Assembly (NCBI RefSeq): GCF_001422375.1
Contig: NZ_LMMU01000010.1
Span: forward strand, 122,158 to 186,157
Direction of reading: 5' to 3'
DNA length: 64,000 nucleotides
Source of the DNA: Methylobacterium sp. Leaf99
GTDB taxonomy: Bacteria > Pseudomonadota > Alphaproteobacteria > Rhizobiales > Beijerinckiaceae
Position 1 is the first letter of the stretch. Each line of letters starts with the position of its first letter. Positions 43,691 through 52,714 of the stretch are shown one piece after another. Below the pieces are notes generated by a model. That model was not told the origin of the DNA, searched no databases, and saw nothing but the letters and a program-made list of their open reading frames with translations. The translations under genes were made by a program, and so were the position numbers.

Positions 43691-44944
43691 ATGACGGCCA
43701 GCAACATGGCGGTGCGGGCGGGAACGGCGGGATGGGGCGGGACGCGCCTCGGACGGATGCTCGGCGCGGGCGCCGCCTGCCTCGCCCTCGGCGCCGCCCT
43801 CGCCTGCCTCGACCGCCCGGCCGTGGGCGCGGCCACCGCCGCCCTGTCCCTGCGCCTCGCCGAGGAGCTCGACACCGCCGCCATGGCGCCCGCCCGCGTC
43901 GGCCTCGGCCCCCACGGCCGCGACATCCGCCTCGCCGGCGAACTGGGGGAGGGGACGGCGGAGCGCCTGCGCGCGCTCCTCGACGCCAACCCCCATGTCG
44001 AGCGCCTCCACCTCACCAGCGAGGGCGGCCTCGTCGAGGAGGGGCAGGCCATCGGCCGCCTCGTCGCCGCGCGCCATCTCGCCACCTACGTGCCCGATTA
44101 CTGCGTCTCGGCCTGCACCCTCGCCTTCGTGCGCGGGCACCGGCGCTTCCTCGTGGAGGGCGGCCGCCTCGGCTTCCACGCCCCCTACGAGGCCGGCCCG
44201 TTCGGGCAGGTGGTGCAGGCCGACGGCGTGCCCGAGCGGGCGGCCTACCTCGCCGCCGGCCTCGACCCCGCCTTCGTCACCGAGGCCCTGGCCACCGCCT
44301 CCGCCGACCTGTGGGTGCCCGACGCCGACCGGCTGCTCTCCGCCGGCGCCGTCACCGAAATGGTCGGGACCGACCGGTTTCCCGATTCCACCCTCGACGA
44401 CGATCCGAGCCCGGCCGGCGCCCGGGCGGCAATCCTGCGCGCCCTGCCGGTCCTGGGTTCGGCGCCGGGCGCCGTCGCGGACCTCGCCGCCTGGTACGCC
44501 GAGGCCTACCGCGCCGGCCGCTCGGAGGCCGAATCCGTCGCGGGCCTGCGCCGCCGCGCCGCCGGCGCCATCGCCCGCGGGCTGGCGCGGGCCGACGCGC
44601 CCACGCTCCTGTCCGCCGGGCGCCTCCTCCTGCGGGCCATGCTGGCGGCCCGCGACGGCGACCGCGCCCTGTGCGCCCGGATCGGGGCGGGGGCCGACCT
44701 CGTCGAGGCCGGGGAGGTGCTCGGCGACGGGGCCGAGGTGCCGGCCCTCGTGGCGCGGGCGGGGATCGTTTCGGGGATCGAACCCCTGCCCGACGATGCG
44801 GTCATCGGGCCGCGCGCCTGTGCCACGGAGATCCACGCCTACGCCCGCGCCCTGGCAAAACCCCCGGCCGAGGCGGCCCCGGCCCTGCGCGCCCTGGTGC
44901 AACGGGCCGGGCCCCCCGTGCGCGAGGCCTCCGCCCTGCCGTGA
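43691..44944 (+). CDS. Periplasmic ClpP-like (COG3904-type) protein
   Basis: The protein has 417 residues. A hydrophobic N-terminal segment (about 25-45) suggests export or anchoring. The region about 70-230 has the ClpP/crotonase pattern of COG3904 proteins: LTSEGGLVEEGQAIGRLVAA, then VPDYCVSACTLAFVRGHRRFL, where the serine of SAC fills the nucleophile position, then GFHAPYE with the likely histidine. The C-terminal half is helical and Ala-rich, without a known domain. GGAGGG lies eight bases before ATG 43691. Its substrate and any peptidase activity are unknown. Confidence 0.72.
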   Translation: MTASNMAVRAGTAGWGGTRLGRMLGAGAACLALGAALACLDRPAVGAATAALSLRLAEELDTAAMAPARVGLGPHGRDIRLAGELGEGTAERLRALLDANPHVERLHLTSEGGLVEEGQAIGRLVAARHLATYVPDYCVSACTLAFVRGHRRFLVEGGRLGFHAPYEAGPFGQVVQADGVPERAAYLAAGLDPAFVTEALATASADLWVPDADRLLSAGAVTEMVGTDRFPDSTLDDDPSPAGARAAILRALPVLGSAPGAVADLAAWYAEAYRAGRSEAESVAGLRRRAAGAIARGLARADAPTLLSAGRLLLRAMLAARDGDRALCARIGAGADLVEAGEVLGDGAEVPALVARAGIVSGIEPLPDDAVIGPRACATEIHAYARALAKPPAEAAPALRALVQRAGPPVREASALP

Positions 44945-45094
44945 GCGCGTGGGCAAGATTTCTGGCACTGGGGGCCGGGCGGAACGACCGGGATAGGCGG
45001 CTTTGCGACGGCCGCCACCGAGCGGCAGAGGCATGGACGCGGACAGCACCGCTCCCGATCCTCGGCGGATGGCCCGACCAGGCCGCCGAGCCGC

Positions 45095-46054
45095 CTAGAT
45101 GTCCCGCCCTCGATAGACCTCGGGCGATGGGCGTCGCCGCCGCTGGAGAAAGGCCCGGAGGCGGCCGTCGATGGCCGCGAGTCCGCAACCGATCAGCGCC
45201 ATGCCGACGAAGTGCTGCGGATCGAGGCGCTCGCCCAGCACGACGGCACCGAGGAGAATGGCCGACACCGGAATGAGGAAGGTGACGAGGCAAAGGTTGG
45301 TCGCCCCCGCCGTCGCCAGGATGCGGAAGTACAGCACGTAGGCGAGCGCCGTCGACAGGGCCGCGATGCCCCCGATCGCGCCCCACACCGACGCACTCGG
45401 CACCGGCAGGGTCCAGGGCCGATCGACGACGAGGGCGATGGGCAGAAGCAGGAGCGTGGATGCCGTGACCTGCCCCGCGGCCGTCGCGAGCGGCGGAACG
45501 CCCATCCCCTGGAAGCGCCGCCCGAAGAGGCCGGCGCAGGCGTAGGACAGGGCCGCGCCGAGGACGGCGATCTGCGCCAGGAAGCCGGTCCCGAGGCCCG
45601 CGAGGACGGCGGGTCCGACCATCACGGCAACGCCGGCGAGGCCGGCGAGCACCCCCGCGATCCGGTTGCCGGTCATCCCCTCGTCGGACGTGAGGATGTG
45701 GGCCGCGGCGACGGTGAACAGCGGCGTGGTCGCGTTCAGGATCGTGGCGAGCCCGGAGGCGATGTGGGTTTGGCCCCACACGATCAGGCAGAACGGAACG
45801 GCGTTGTTGAGGAGGCCCATGCCGAGGAAGGTGGCCCAAACCCGAGCCCCGCGCGGCATGCTGAGGCCCGACAGTGGCACGACGGCGTTCAGGATCACCG
45901 CGGCGAGCCCGACGCGCAGGGTGACGAGGGTGAAGGGCGGCACTGCGTCGAGCGCCACGTGCGTGAAGAAGAACGATCCGCCCCAGAGCACGGAAAGGCT
46001 GACGAGCATCGCCCATTCGGGCGCGGACATCGTGCGGTTCACGGCGGGCGGCAT
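45095..46054 (-). CDS. DMT-superfamily exporter (EamA, two repeats)
   Basis: The protein has 319 residues with ten hydrophobic segments in two EamA repeats: LSVLWGGSFFFTHVALDAVPP opens repeat 1, LNATTPLFTVAAAHIL ends it, and TFLIPVSAILLGAVVLGERL marks repeat 2. It should export a small metabolite across the inner membrane. The substrate is unknown. It stands alone between convergent and divergent unrelated genes. Confidence 0.88.
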   Translation of the reverse strand: MPPAVNRTMSAPEWAMLVSLSVLWGGSFFFTHVALDAVPPFTLVTLRVGLAAVILNAVVPLSGLSMPRGARVWATFLGMGLLNNAVPFCLIVWGQTHIASGLATILNATTPLFTVAAAHILTSDEGMTGNRIAGVLAGLAGVAVMVGPAVLAGLGTGFLAQIAVLGAALSYACAGLFGRRFQGMGVPPLATAAGQVTASTLLLLPIALVVDRPWTLPVPSASVWGAIGGIAALSTALAYVLYFRILATAGATNLCLVTFLIPVSAILLGAVVLGERLDPQHFVGMALIGCGLAAIDGRLRAFLQRRRRPSPEVYRGRDI

Positions 46055-46243
46055 GACGGAATCCTCGCTGGCTCGATCCGTCCTAGGATTTTGCCCGGGT
46101 GACGCGCGTCCCGTTTCTTGCCCTCAAATCCTCCGGCCGGCCCGCGTGGCGCGGCCGGGGCTTGTTTCGGTGATCGAATCCCCGCCCGACGATGCGGTCC
46201 TTGCGCCGCGCGGTGGATATTCGCCGGTCCGCTTTCGGGACGC

Positions 46244-46858
46244 TCAGGAAGATGGGCGCTGATCTATCAATCCGAGGCGGGATACGACCGTCCCAGGAGC
46301 AAGGATGGCACCGGGTGCAACAACCGCATTCGCGCCAATGCGGCATCCGTCTCCGACAAGCGCACCGAACTTCAGCGTGTCCGCTTCCATCATCTTGCCG
46401 TCATAGCTGATCTGGAGGCGGGGATCGGCATGCTCATTCCTATAGTTTGCGAGGATCGAGCCAGCTTCGAGATTGACATCACTGCCGAGGATACTGTCGC
46501 CAACGAAGTTGAAGTGGGCGAGCTTCGAGCCTTGAAACATGATGGTGGTCTTGAGTTCGGCTCCGGGTCCCACGATACAGTCACTGTCGAGCCAGCATCC
46601 GCCTCTGATCAGGCTTCCCATGGCGACAAGACAATTCGGGCCGACGATCAGTGGGCCTTTCATTACGGCACCGGCCTCGACCCTGGTTGTGCGATGAACG
46701 GCGATATCGCCCTCAATCTCGTAGTCGGTCCCAAGTGTCTCCAGAAGCCTCGCGACCAGACCTGCCAAACCGGTGACGATATCCCACGGCTCCCCCGTCG
46801 CCCACGCGGCAAGGGGCGAACTACGCCAGGACGCGATATGCGCATCAACGATGGTCAT
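46244..46858 (-). CDS. Left-handed beta-helix (hexapeptide repeat) transferase-like protein
   Basis: The protein has 204 residues. From about 45 on it shows repeated hexads such as IEGDIAVHRTTRVEAGAV, LIVGPNCLVAMGS, DCIVGPGAEL and, near the end, IGANAVVAPGAILAPGTVV, the left-handed beta-helix of acyl- and nucleotidyltransferases (GlmU C-terminus/LpxA group). A conserved KLAHFNFVGDSILGSDVNLEAGS block resembles GlmU-like proteins. Base composition is clearly less GC-rich than the flanking genes, a sign of lateral transfer or weaker selection. The acceptor is unknown; surface sugar acylation is a guess. Confidence 0.75.
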   Translation of the reverse strand: MTIVDAHIASWRSSPLAAWATGEPWDIVTGLAGLVARLLETLGTDYEIEGDIAVHRTTRVEAGAVMKGPLIVGPNCLVAMGSLIRGGCWLDSDCIVGPGAELKTTIMFQGSKLAHFNFVGDSILGSDVNLEAGSILANYRNEHADPRLQISYDGKMMEADTLKFGALVGDGCRIGANAVVAPGAILAPGTVVSRLGLIDQRPSS

Positions 46859-47043
46859 TCGGCACGCACGCGGGGTCCCTGCAACTCGAAGAGTGCCACA
46901 GCGTGTACGGCGTGCCAGCCTCGGTCAATCGTTTGCCGCGAGTTCGAACGGCAGGTCTCACGCCATGCGATTGCGTTGTTGAGAATCCGACTTGAGTCGC
47001 AACCGCCCCCACGGCAGGGGGCCGGCGCCCGACGATCCGCCCC

Positions 47044-47607
47044 CTAATGCCGGCGCGCGTCGGCCTTGCCCTGGAGGTGGCGGGCGAGTTCGCGGCCGAT
47101 CTCCCGCATCAGGCTGTCGAGGAGCCGGGCCAGGGACGGGTGGTGCAGGTGGCCGACGAGGCCGTGCAGGGCGATGGCGTGCTCGGCCATGCGGTTGACC
47201 GCGTGCTGGCCCGGCCGGTCGAGGCCGCCCTCGTGGGTGAGGTCGAGGGCGATGCCGCGCCCGTGCCGGGGCTGGCCCGCCCCGTCGCGCTCGATCCGCC
47301 CGCGCAGGGACAGGCTGCGCCCGCCCGACGCCGTGCGGAAGGCGACGTCGAACGGGGCTCCGCCGGCGACGGCGGCATGGACGACGTTCTCCACCCGCTC
47401 GCGATCCTCGCCGTGGGTCCCGTCGAGGAGGCGGCCGAGGGGCACGCCGGAGGCCGTCGGCTCCAGGCCGAGGACCTCCGGCAGGGTGCCCGAGAGCACG
47501 AGCCGGTCCGCCCAGATGTCGTAGGTCCACAGGCCGACGACCCCGGACGCCACCAGGGCGGCCTGCACCGCCTCGCTCTCCGACATCGCAAACAGGGGTC
47601 GGGACAT
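47044..47607 (-). CDS. PAS-domain protein
   Basis: The protein has 187 residues and no membrane segment. The region about 10-120 fits a PAS fold (GVVGLWTYDIWADRLVLSGTLPEVLGLE and a PAC-like SLSLRGRIERDGAGQP). The C-terminal third is helical (HGLVGHLHHPSLARLLDSLMREIG) without a kinase, cyclase or HTH output domain. It could be a sensor module acting on a partner. I chose ATG 47607 because AGGAGAATC precedes it; a longer frame adds Arg/Pro-rich sequence. Confidence 0.7.
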   Translation of the reverse strand: MSRPLFAMSESEAVQAALVASGVVGLWTYDIWADRLVLSGTLPEVLGLEPTASGVPLGRLLDGTHGEDRERVENVVHAAVAGGAPFDVAFRTASGGRSLSLRGRIERDGAGQPRHGRGIALDLTHEGGLDRPGQHAVNRMAEHAIALHGLVGHLHHPSLARLLDSLMREIGRELARHLQGKADARRH

Positions 47608-47954
47608 GATTCTCCTGGGGGGCGCGCACGCCGGGCCGCCACCGTGCCGTGGGGCCGGGCGCCGGGCGAACGGCACGATTTACCTGAGGTTGGTTCTACC
47701 GAGGGATTCGCCGGGTCCGGTTCCCGCAAGCTAGAGCGAAAACCACCGAACGAGAAGAGGGGGCGGTTGCGTTTTTATGGTGATCCATCAACCTTAGATT
47801 GACGACCGGGCCATGGCCGCAGCCGTGCGCTTAACGATTGATTAACCATGATCGGCGAGACCGGATCAGGTCATCCTTGCGTCCCAGGACAGCCCCGGCG
47901 CGGGCGCCGGCCTGCGAGACCGGGACGAATCGAGAGCCGCGAAGGGGCGCCAGG
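47608..47954. other. Intergenic region upstream of the ParA-like gene
   Basis: About 347 bases between divergent genes. It includes a lower-GC part (about 47690-47850) and the motif TTAACGATTGATTAA (47831-47845), whose ends are symmetric TTAA. This might be a binding site for the partition pair, but the symmetry is weak. No further feature is seen. Confidence 0.4.
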
Positions 47955-48593
47955 ATGAAGGCCATCACGTTCGTCACGCAGAAGGGGGGCAGCGGCAAGA
48001 GCACCCTGTGCATCTCCCTCGCCGTCGCCGCGCAGGAGCGCGGCCTCTCCGTCTGCATCCTGGAGATGGACCGGCAGGCGACGATCTCCGACTGGCTCGA
48101 CCACCGCACCGTGGACGGTCCCGAGGTCGCCCAGATCGACGCGACCCAGATCGACGCGGTCATGGGCAAGCTGCGCGAGTCCTCCTACGACTACGTCTTC
48201 ATCGACACGCCGGGCGTCGATTCCACCGGGACCCTCTCGGCCATCCGGGCGGCGGACCTGTGCATCATCCCGTGCCGGCCGACCCCGGCGGACCTGCGCG
48301 CGTTCAAGCCGACGCTCGCCGCCATCTACCGTCTGGAGAAGAAGTTCGCCTTCGTCCTCAACCAGACCCCGCCGCGCTCCTACCGCATCCGCGACGCCGC
48401 CGACGGCCTCGCGGTGCTGGGCATCCTGCCCGACGTCAACATCGTCGCCCGCACGGACCACCAGGACGCCATCGGCGTCGGCCAGGGCGTCACCGAATTC
48501 AACCCGAAGGGCCAGGCGGCGGGCGAAGTGCGCAAGCTCTGGACCTGGATCGAGAAGCGGATGCAGGTCTCCAAGCATGTCAAAGCCGCCTAA
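47955..48593 (+). CDS. ParA/MinD-family ATPase
   Basis: The protein has 212 residues. The deviant Walker A motif QKGGSGKST lies at 9-17, the second aspartate loop is DYVFIDTPG, and RAADLCIIPCRPTPADL follows. It is a small ParA of the plasmid/phage partition or cargo-positioning type, with no N-terminal HTH. The next gene, overlapping by 17 bases, encodes a ribbon-helix-helix-like protein, the usual partner of small ParA proteins. No plasmid replication gene is near, so it is a chromosomal orphan pair or an integrated remnant. Confidence 0.88.
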   Translation: MKAITFVTQKGGSGKSTLCISLAVAAQERGLSVCILEMDRQATISDWLDHRTVDGPEVAQIDATQIDAVMGKLRESSYDYVFIDTPGVDSTGTLSAIRAADLCIIPCRPTPADLRAFKPTLAAIYRLEKKFAFVLNQTPPRSYRIRDAADGLAVLGILPDVNIVARTDHQDAIGVGQGVTEFNPKGQAAGEVRKLWTWIEKRMQVSKHVKAA

Positions 48594-48882
48594 ACCGAGC
48601 CTCGCCGCCATCGTGGCGGCCTCGTCCGGGCGCCCGCAGCCCACCGCCGAGATCGTCACCCTCGCCGTCGGCACCCCCCGCCCCCGGCCCGCCGCCACCC
48701 TCAAGGAGCGGGCGCGGCAGATGTCGGTCTACCTCGAGCCGCCGGTCTACGATCAGCTGCGCGACATCGCCCATGCCGAGCGGGCCAAGATGCACGGCCT
48801 GATGCTGGAAGCCCTCGACCTGCTGTTCCGGCAGCGCGGCGCCCGCTCCATCCAGCAGCTGACGGAGACCGACCCGCGCTGA
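48577..48882 (+). CDS. Ribbon-helix-helix-like partner of the ParA ATPase
   Basis: The protein has 101 residues. A disordered, Pro/Arg-rich N-terminal half is followed by QMSVYLEPPVYDQLRDIAHAERAKMHGLMLEAL, which fits the strand-helix-helix of MetJ/Arc-type DNA-binding proteins. It overlaps the ParA gene by 17 bases, so translation is coupled. In small partition systems such proteins bind the centromere and stimulate ParA through their flexible N-terminus. A role in DNA segregation or positioning of another cargo is inferred. Confidence 0.75.
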   Translation: MSKPPKPSLAAIVAASSGRPQPTAEIVTLAVGTPRPRPAATLKERARQMSVYLEPPVYDQLRDIAHAERAKMHGLMLEALDLLFRQRGARSIQQLTETDPR

Positions 48883-49281
48883 GGCGGGCGGGGTTTCGCG
48901 CGTGCGAAAACCGCTGGATCGAGAAGGGCTTGCGGCGCGATCCCGACGTCGCGTCGCAACCGGACCCCCGCCGCGGCCGGCCGACGCCCCGCCGGGCCGG
49001 GCCGCTGACCGGGCCGTCCCGTTCGATTCCGGCTTTCGCCCGATCCTGCAGCGGCTTCGGTCCGGGTCCGGATGCGGCGCCTGAACTGCGAAGGCCGGTC
49101 CGCGACCCACTCGCGAAAAATCCCGGCCGCCGGATTCAGCCTTCGTTTACGCCGAAGCGACAAACCTGGGCGTCCCGGAACGGCGCCCCTGCGTCCGCGT
49201 CGCCCCGGGCACCCGGCGGACCTCGTCGTCCTCGGTCGCGGGTGTGTGTTGCGTCACGAGGCGGCGGGGCGGATCAACGGG

Positions 49282-50688
49282 ATGACGCGTTCGACGAAGG
49301 CCGGCCTGTCGTTCGGTGTGCCGGCCGGGCTGCCCCTGTGGCGGCTGATCGGCGCCTGCGCCGTGGCGCTCGCCACCGCCAACTGCGCCCAGAATCCGCA
49401 GCAGAAGCTCGCCGGGGCCTCCGGCTCCACCCTCGATCCGAAATACGGGGTCAAGGCGAGCCCGCGCCTCTACAAGGAGGGCGACGTGATTCCGAAGGGC
49501 GGCGGCCGGCGCTTCTCCGGCAAGCCCTACGTGGTGGCGGGCCGCACCTACGTGCCGCGGGAGGACGCCAAGGGCTACGTCCGCGAGGGCCTGGCCTCCT
49601 GGTACGGCGCCGCCTTCCACGGCCGGATGACGGCCAACGGCGAGGTGTTCGACCGCAACTCCATCGCGGCCGCACACCCGACCCTGCCCCTGCCGAGCTA
49701 CGCCCGCGTCACCAACCTCACCAACCATCGCTCGATGATCGTGCGGGTGAACGATCGCGGGCCGTACCACGCCGACCGCGTCATGGACGTATCGGAGGAG
49801 GTGGCCCAGGCCCTCGAATTCCACCGCAGCGGTACGTCGAAGGTGCGGGTCGAGTATGTCGGCAAGGCCTCCACCGCCGGCAGCGACGACCGCAAGCTCC
49901 TCGCCACCCTGCGCACGGACGGCGTGCCCGCCGCCATCCGGGGCCCGTCGCCGGTGATGCTGGCCGATCTCGGACCCGACGAGCCCCTGGCGAGGGGCCG
50001 CTCGGCCCTGGCGTTCCGGTCGGCCGCCGAGGAGGCGCCGCAGGAGATTGTGCAGGACGCTTCGCGCGAGACGTCGCAGGAATCTCCGAACGAGGCGCCC
50101 CGCCCGGCGCGCGCCCGGCCGATCATCCTGGCGAGTGCGGCCGGCGTCGCCGTGCCCGCCGCCCTCCAGCCCACCGCCCCGCGCGAGACCACGTTCCGGC
50201 CCATGGCCACCGCACCCGTGCGCCTCGCGCCGGCCCCCTTGAGCCTGACGCCGCCGCCCGTGCGGCTGGCGGGGCACGGGGCTGCGGGCCACAGGACCGG
50301 GGGACGGACCGAGGTCGCCGCCGTGCCGCAGCCCCTGACGCGCACCGCCGCCGCCTGGCCCGCCCCGGCGCCCACGAAGGGCGGGGGACACGCGGGCGCT
50401 TCGGCTCCGTCCGCGCTCCCGGCCAAGGCCGCCGCCTCCACCAAGGTCGCGTCCGTCAAGACCGCCGCATCCGTCGATCCGGCGAGGCCCGCAAAGGGCA
50501 TCGCACCGGTGAAAGTGCTGGCACCGGTGAAAGTCCTGGCGACGGCCAGGGTGCCCGCGCCGGCACCGCCGGTGAAGCTGGCCGCCAAGGCCGTCCCGGC
50601 TCCGGCGGGGAAGGGCGCCGCCGGCAAGACCTCGGTCGCCGCGGCCAAGCCGATCCCGGCGCGGGCGCGGGTCGCCGAGGCCCGATAG
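49282..50688 (+). CDS. rlpA: RlpA-like septal ring lipoprotein/lytic transglycosylase
   Basis: The protein has 468 residues. A signal peptide ends in the lipobox ATANC (about residue 35), so it is probably outer-membrane anchored. The double-psi beta-barrel domain is clear at about 105-195: GLASWYGAAFHGRMTANGE, AAAHPTLPLPSYARVTNL and IVRVNDRGPYHADRV. The rest is a long Ala/Pro/Lys-rich region instead of the SPOR domain seen in many RlpA proteins, with a tandem KVLAPVKVLA repeat. RlpA proteins bind or cleave denuded peptidoglycan at the division site. The ATG at 49282 was chosen to open on the signal peptide. Confidence 0.85.
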   Translation: MTRSTKAGLSFGVPAGLPLWRLIGACAVALATANCAQNPQQKLAGASGSTLDPKYGVKASPRLYKEGDVIPKGGGRRFSGKPYVVAGRTYVPREDAKGYVREGLASWYGAAFHGRMTANGEVFDRNSIAAAHPTLPLPSYARVTNLTNHRSMIVRVNDRGPYHADRVMDVSEEVAQALEFHRSGTSKVRVEYVGKASTAGSDDRKLLATLRTDGVPAAIRGPSPVMLADLGPDEPLARGRSALAFRSAAEEAPQEIVQDASRETSQESPNEAPRPARARPIILASAAGVAVPAALQPTAPRETTFRPMATAPVRLAPAPLSLTPPPVRLAGHGAAGHRTGGRTEVAAVPQPLTRTAAAWPAPAPTKGGGHAGASAPSALPAKAAASTKVASVKTAASVDPARPAKGIAPVKVLAPVKVLATARVPAPAPPVKLAAKAVPAPAGKGAAGKTSVAAAKPIPARARVAEAR

Positions 50689-50832
50689 GATCAAGACTCC
50701 GTGTCCGTGTGCGGTGCGAAATGCCCTGGCGGGACCTGGATTTGGGTTCGATCTCTCCCCGAATACCTTGTATCGTCACGCTTGAACGGTGGCGGGAACG
50801 GTGATCCCGGACCGAGTGGTATGAGGCGAGTG

Positions 50833-52029
50833 ATGCGCGCGACGATTCTCCACGCGACCCGGACCGCCCTGGTCTGCGGGGTGCTCGCCGCATCCGCCTG
50901 GGGCGCCCGCGCCCAGAGCTTCCAGACGGCCGCCCCCCACGCGATCCTCATCGATGCCGATTCCGGCTCGGTCCTGTTCGAGAAGGGCGCCGACGAGCTG
51001 TTCTCCCCGGCCAGCATGGCCAAGCTGATGACCACCGAGATCGTGTTCAACGAGATCCGGCAGGGCCGGCTCACCATGGAGTCGGAGTTCCAGATCACCG
51101 AGGACGCCTGGCGCCGGGGCGGGGCCGGGGGCGGCGGCTCGTCGATGTTCGCGCAGCTCAACAGCCGCATCAAGCTCACCGACCTCCTGCGCGGGCTCAT
51201 CGTCCAGTCGGGCAACGACGCCGCCATCGCCATCGGCGAGGGCATCGCCGGCTCGGAGGAGAACTTCGGGCGGATGATGACGAACCGGGCGCGTGAGATC
51301 GGCCTGCAGCGCTCGACCTTCCGCAACGCCACCGGCTACTCGGCGCCCGACCAGAAGGTGACCGCGCGCGATCTCGCCAAGCTGGCACTCCACCTCATCG
51401 AGACCTATCCCGACCTGTACAAGATGTTCGCCGAGCGCGAATTCACCTGGAACAAGATCAAGCAGCAGAACCGCAACCCCCTGCTGGCCCTGGACATCGG
51501 CGCCGACGGGCTCAAGACCGGCTACCTCGAGGAATCCGGCTACGGCCTCACCGGCTCGGCGGTGCAGAACGGCCAGCGCCTGATCATGGTGGTGAGCGGC
51601 CTCAAGACCGCCCGCGACCGGGCGGCGGAATCGCGCAAGCTCGTGGAGTGGGGGTTCCGCGCCTTCGAGCCGCGCCAGGTCTTCGCCGCGGACGAGACCG
51701 TGGCCGAGGCCTCGGTCTTCGGCGGCGCGCAGGGCAGCGTGCCGCTCGTGGCGAAGAAGCCCGTGCGGGTGCTGCTGCCGCGCGGCACCGGCGACCGGAT
51801 CACCGCCAGGGCGGTCTATGACGGGCCCCTCGTCGCGCCCGTTGAGGAGGGCAAGGCCATCGGCCGCCTGCGGATCATGCGCGGCGACACCCAGGCCCTC
51901 GACCAGCCGCTCTATGCCGGCGCCAGCGTGCCGGCCGGCTCGATCCCGCAGCGCGCCCTCGACGCGGCCCTGGAGGTCGGCACCGGCCTGTTCCGCCGCG
52001 CCTTCGACAAGGCCGGCGCCAAATCGTGA
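50833..52029 (+). CDS. D-alanyl-D-alanine carboxypeptidase (PBP5/6 family)
   Basis: The protein has 398 residues with a signal peptide cleaved after GARAQ. The three active-site motifs of low-molecular-weight PBPs are present: SMAK at 61-64, SGN at 126-128 and KTG at 228-230. A C-terminal PBP5-type beta domain follows, and the ending is an amphipathic membrane-associating helix. It removes the terminal D-alanine of peptidoglycan pentapeptides. I chose ATG 50833 because GAGGCGAG precedes it; ATG 50821 lacks a clear site. It heads a run of housekeeping genes and ends ten bases before tmk. Confidence 0.92.
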   Translation: MRATILHATRTALVCGVLAASAWGARAQSFQTAAPHAILIDADSGSVLFEKGADELFSPASMAKLMTTEIVFNEIRQGRLTMESEFQITEDAWRRGGAGGGGSSMFAQLNSRIKLTDLLRGLIVQSGNDAAIAIGEGIAGSEENFGRMMTNRAREIGLQRSTFRNATGYSAPDQKVTARDLAKLALHLIETYPDLYKMFAEREFTWNKIKQQNRNPLLALDIGADGLKTGYLEESGYGLTGSAVQNGQRLIMVVSGLKTARDRAAESRKLVEWGFRAFEPRQVFAADETVAEASVFGGAQGSVPLVAKKPVRVLLPRGTGDRITARAVYDGPLVAPVEEGKAIGRLRIMRGDTQALDQPLYAGASVPAGSIPQRALDAALEVGTGLFRRAFDKAGAKS

Positions 52030-52039
52030 CGGGCCCATC

Positions 52040-52714
52040 GTGACGGAGATCGCCGCCGGGGCGTTCATCACCTTCGAGGGCGGGGAGGGGGCCGGGAAAT
52101 CCACCCAGGTCCAGCGCCTCGCCGCGCACCTGCGCGTCCGCACCGACCGCCCGGTGGTGGTGACCCGCGAGCCCGGCGGGTCGCCGAAGGCCGAGGCGAT
52201 CCGCGACGCCCTGCTCGCCGGCATCGCCAAGCCGCACGGCCCCTTCGCCGAGGCCCTGCTGTTCTCCGCCGCCCGCATCGACCACCTCGACACCCTGATC
52301 CGTCCGGCCCTGGCCCGGGGCGAGACGGTGCTGTGCGACCGCTTCGCGGATTCGACCCGGGCCTACCAGGGTGCCGCCGGCGGCCTCGACCCCGAACTCG
52401 TGACCAGCCTGGAGCGCGTCGTCGTCGGCCCGACGCGCCCCGCCCTCACCCTGATCCTCGACCTCGACCCGGTGGTCGGCCTCGCCCGCGCCGCCGGGCG
52501 CTCGGACGGGGCGCCCGACCGCTTCGAGGCCGAGGCCCTCGACTTCCACACGCGTCTCCGCGCCGCGTTCCGCGCCATCGCCGAGGCCGAGCCGGAGCGC
52601 TGCGCCCTCGTGGACGCGGGCGCCGCGCCGGACGCCGTGGCGGCGGAGATCCGGGCCATCGTCGCCGCGCGGCTGCCGACCCTTCTCGGGGAGGCGGGTG
52701 ATGATGCGGCCTGA
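52040..52714 (+). CDS. tmk: Thymidylate kinase
   Basis: The protein has 224 residues. The P-loop is GGEGAGKST (about 14-22), followed by VVTREPGGSPKAEAIRD with the DR[E/P]-type motif, and LCDRFADSTRAYQGA, the signature that binds dTMP. It phosphorylates dTMP to dTDP for DNA synthesis. GTG 52040 is the start; it gives the normal length. It overlaps holB by 17 bases, a common arrangement in alphaproteobacteria. Confidence 0.95.
   Translation: MTEIAAGAFITFEGGEGAGKSTQVQRLAAHLRVRTDRPVVVTREPGGSPKAEAIRDALLAGIAKPHGPFAEALLFSAARIDHLDTLIRPALARGETVLCDRFADSTRAYQGAAGGLDPELVTSLERVVVGPTRPALTLILDLDPVVGLARAAGRSDGAPDRFEAEALDFHTRLRAAFRAIAEAEPERCALVDAGAAPDAVAAEIRAIVAARLPTLLGEAGDDAA

Noticed and set aside
49018..49034. 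GTTCGATTCC-like T-loop suggesting a tRNA
   Set aside because: No acceptor stem, D-arm or anticodon arm can be folded around it, and the surrounding sequence is plain GC-rich intergenic DNA.
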